Positions 13,040 to 13,893 of a DNA stretch of 13,893 nucleotides are shown piece after piece. A model generated the notes under the pieces. That model had not been told where the DNA came from, searched no databases, and worked only from the letters and a program-made list of their open reading frames with translations. The position numbers and the translations under genes were made by a program. The DNA comes from CAYUKK01 sp964445305 (GTDB taxonomy: Bacteria; Acidobacteriota; Aminicenantia; Aminicenantales; UBA8522), in assembly GCA_964445305.1 (NCBI GenBank), contig CAYUKK010000097.1, forward strand, positions 1-13,893. The letters run 5' to 3'. Numbering within the stretch: the stretch's first letter is position 1; every line of letters begins with the position of its first letter.

Positions 13040-13891
13040 TCAAAAGAGGGAAAAGACGGACATGACGGCGGCGCTGATCAAAGACACGCTGAAATTATCA
13101 TCGACACCAAGAGGAAGAAGCTCGGACAAACTGGCGGCCATAGCGCCAACAAGAAAAACAGGGCAGGGGAGGGTTACATAATGGAGCAGTAGATAACCGA
13201 AAAGCAGACAAGCGGTAAAGTGGGCCAGACTTCCCTCCAGGGTTTTTTCAAAGATCCGATGGCGTCCAAAAAGAAGCCCAAAGAACTTGCTGAAAAAGTC
13301 GCCAAAAATGAGGAAGGAGGCCGCCAGCGTCGCGATCTGTCGTTCAAAGATGAGGATCGTCAGGAACAGGGCAAAAAGAAAGATGGTGATGGAAGAAAAC
13401 TTCTGCCTTTCCTTGTCGCGGTAAATTTTTTTTATTTTTTGGAAGAAAAAGATGTTGACTTTTGAGGAGATAAGGCGGACAAGGTCTGGCACAAGAAAGA
13501 AGAGAGCCACGCTGCCAATGAGAGTCAAGACCTGCTTCTTATCGGTGAGGAGATAGAAAATGACCAGGACAAAAGCCAATGGCCGCATATACAGCCGCCA
13601 CCCGATGATGTCCTTTTCTTGACTGGAAAGTGACGGCAAAAGCTTATTTCTCTTGATGTTGAGGATATTGATGGCCAGGATATAGATGATGATGCTGAGG
13701 AGGAAAAAAAGCGGTGGCTTGAGCGGTGAAAAAACAAGCCCGAAAAGGGCCAGAGCGGGGAGAATGACCAGGCCGACGAGTTCGCCCTTTTTCGTAATAT
13801 AGCTTAAGGAAAGGACGCTGGCTGCTAAGATAACCAGCGAAAAGGGAGGAAGCCAGCCTCGGGCATAAAAAACAACCAGGTAGAGAATCAT
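13040..13891 (-). CDS. Polytopic membrane protein, dolichol/polyprenol kinase or CTP-transferase-like
   Basis: At least 283 residues, mostly hydrophobic, with about eight or nine membrane segments. The C-terminal third carries the signature of the dolichol kinase / phytol kinase / phosphatidate cytidylyltransferase superfamily: GDFFSKFFGLLFGRHRIF followed by EKTLEG (197-220), and a later SELLPLGVDDN (256-266). Asp198 and the Asp265/Asp266... region are the expected metal and CTP-binding acidic sites. These enzymes use CTP to phosphorylate isoprenoid alcohols or to activate phosphatidate. The class can be named, but not the substrate. The first ATG (13889-13891) is two bases from the window edge with no visible ribosome site, so the N terminus may extend beyond. 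gapA follows in the same direction after 150 bp. Confidence 0.65.
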   Translation of the reverse strand: MILYLVVFYARGWLPPFSLVILAASVLSLSYITKKGELVGLVILPALALFGLVFSPLKPPLFFLLSIIIYILAINILNIKRNKLLPSLSSQEKDIIGWRLYMRPLAFVLVIFYLLTDKKQVLTLIGSVALFFLVPDLVRLISSKVNIFFFQKIKKIYRDKERQKFSSITIFLFALFLTILIFERQIATLAASFLIFGDFFSKFFGLLFGRHRIFEKTLEGSLAHFTACLLFGYLLLHYVTLPCPVFLVGAMAASLSELLPLGVDDNFSVSLISAAVMSVFSLF

Positions 13892-13893
13892 GA

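Noticed and set aside
1..13893. CRISPR array, phage genes, defence or toxin-antitoxin system
   Set aside because: No regularly spaced repeats, integrase, capsid, nuclease or intact toxin pair was seen. The only hint is the broken DUF2442 gene, without a partner.

Overview
The window looks like part of a bacterial chromosome of moderate to somewhat high GC. Evidence for a bacterium is Shine-Dalgarno sites, sigma70-type promoters, SecG, a lipoprotein signal peptide and a bacterial tRNA-Leu. An exported tricorn protease, a DUF885-type lipoprotein, an AGCS alanine/sodium symporter and a gapA-pgk-tpiA-secG cluster would suit a peptide-using anaerobe of the Acidobacteriota/Aminicenantes kind. That placement is a guess from gene content. 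No rRNA or other clear taxonomic marker is present.

Left part (1-3950). Positions 1-768 hold no intact gene. They contain a broken ISL3-family transposase remnant (minus), a candidate leftward promoter, and the promoter of the first real gene. That gene (769-2460, +) is a large DUF885-like lipoprotein, followed by a good terminator at 2573-2610. A membrane-anchored protein with two NTF2-like domains (2742-3521, -) converges on it and has its own strong promoter. Between that gene and the symporter lies a DUF2442 pseudogene (3758-3942, -), broken by an 8-bp tandem duplication and an internal deletion.

Middle part (3949-9376). An AGCS symporter (-) and a tricorn-like S41 protease (+) are divergent. 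The symporter has a near-consensus promoter and a leader hairpin. The protease is followed after 16 bp by a small thioredoxin with an N-terminal zinc ribbon and a CSPC active site. Exported protease, exported DUF885 protein and amino-acid symporter could together support extracytoplasmic peptide breakdown and uptake, but this is inferred from neighbourhood only.

Right part (9395-13893). A compact minus-strand cluster reads gapA, pgk, tpiA, secG, tRNA-Leu(GAG). Gaps are 6 and 20 bp, then a 4-bp GTGA overlap. It encodes three consecutive enzymes of lower glycolysis, a translocon subunit and a tRNA. The last gene (13040-13891, -) is a polytopic membrane protein of the dolichol kinase / CTP-transferase type that reaches the window edge and may be incomplete at its N terminus.

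I found no CRISPR array, intact mobile element, phage genes or defence island. The most unusual items are the two decayed genes, variant active-site motifs in the DUF885-like, tricorn and thioredoxin proteins, a shared TTGACA...TAGANT promoter form, and the hairpin in the symporter leader.
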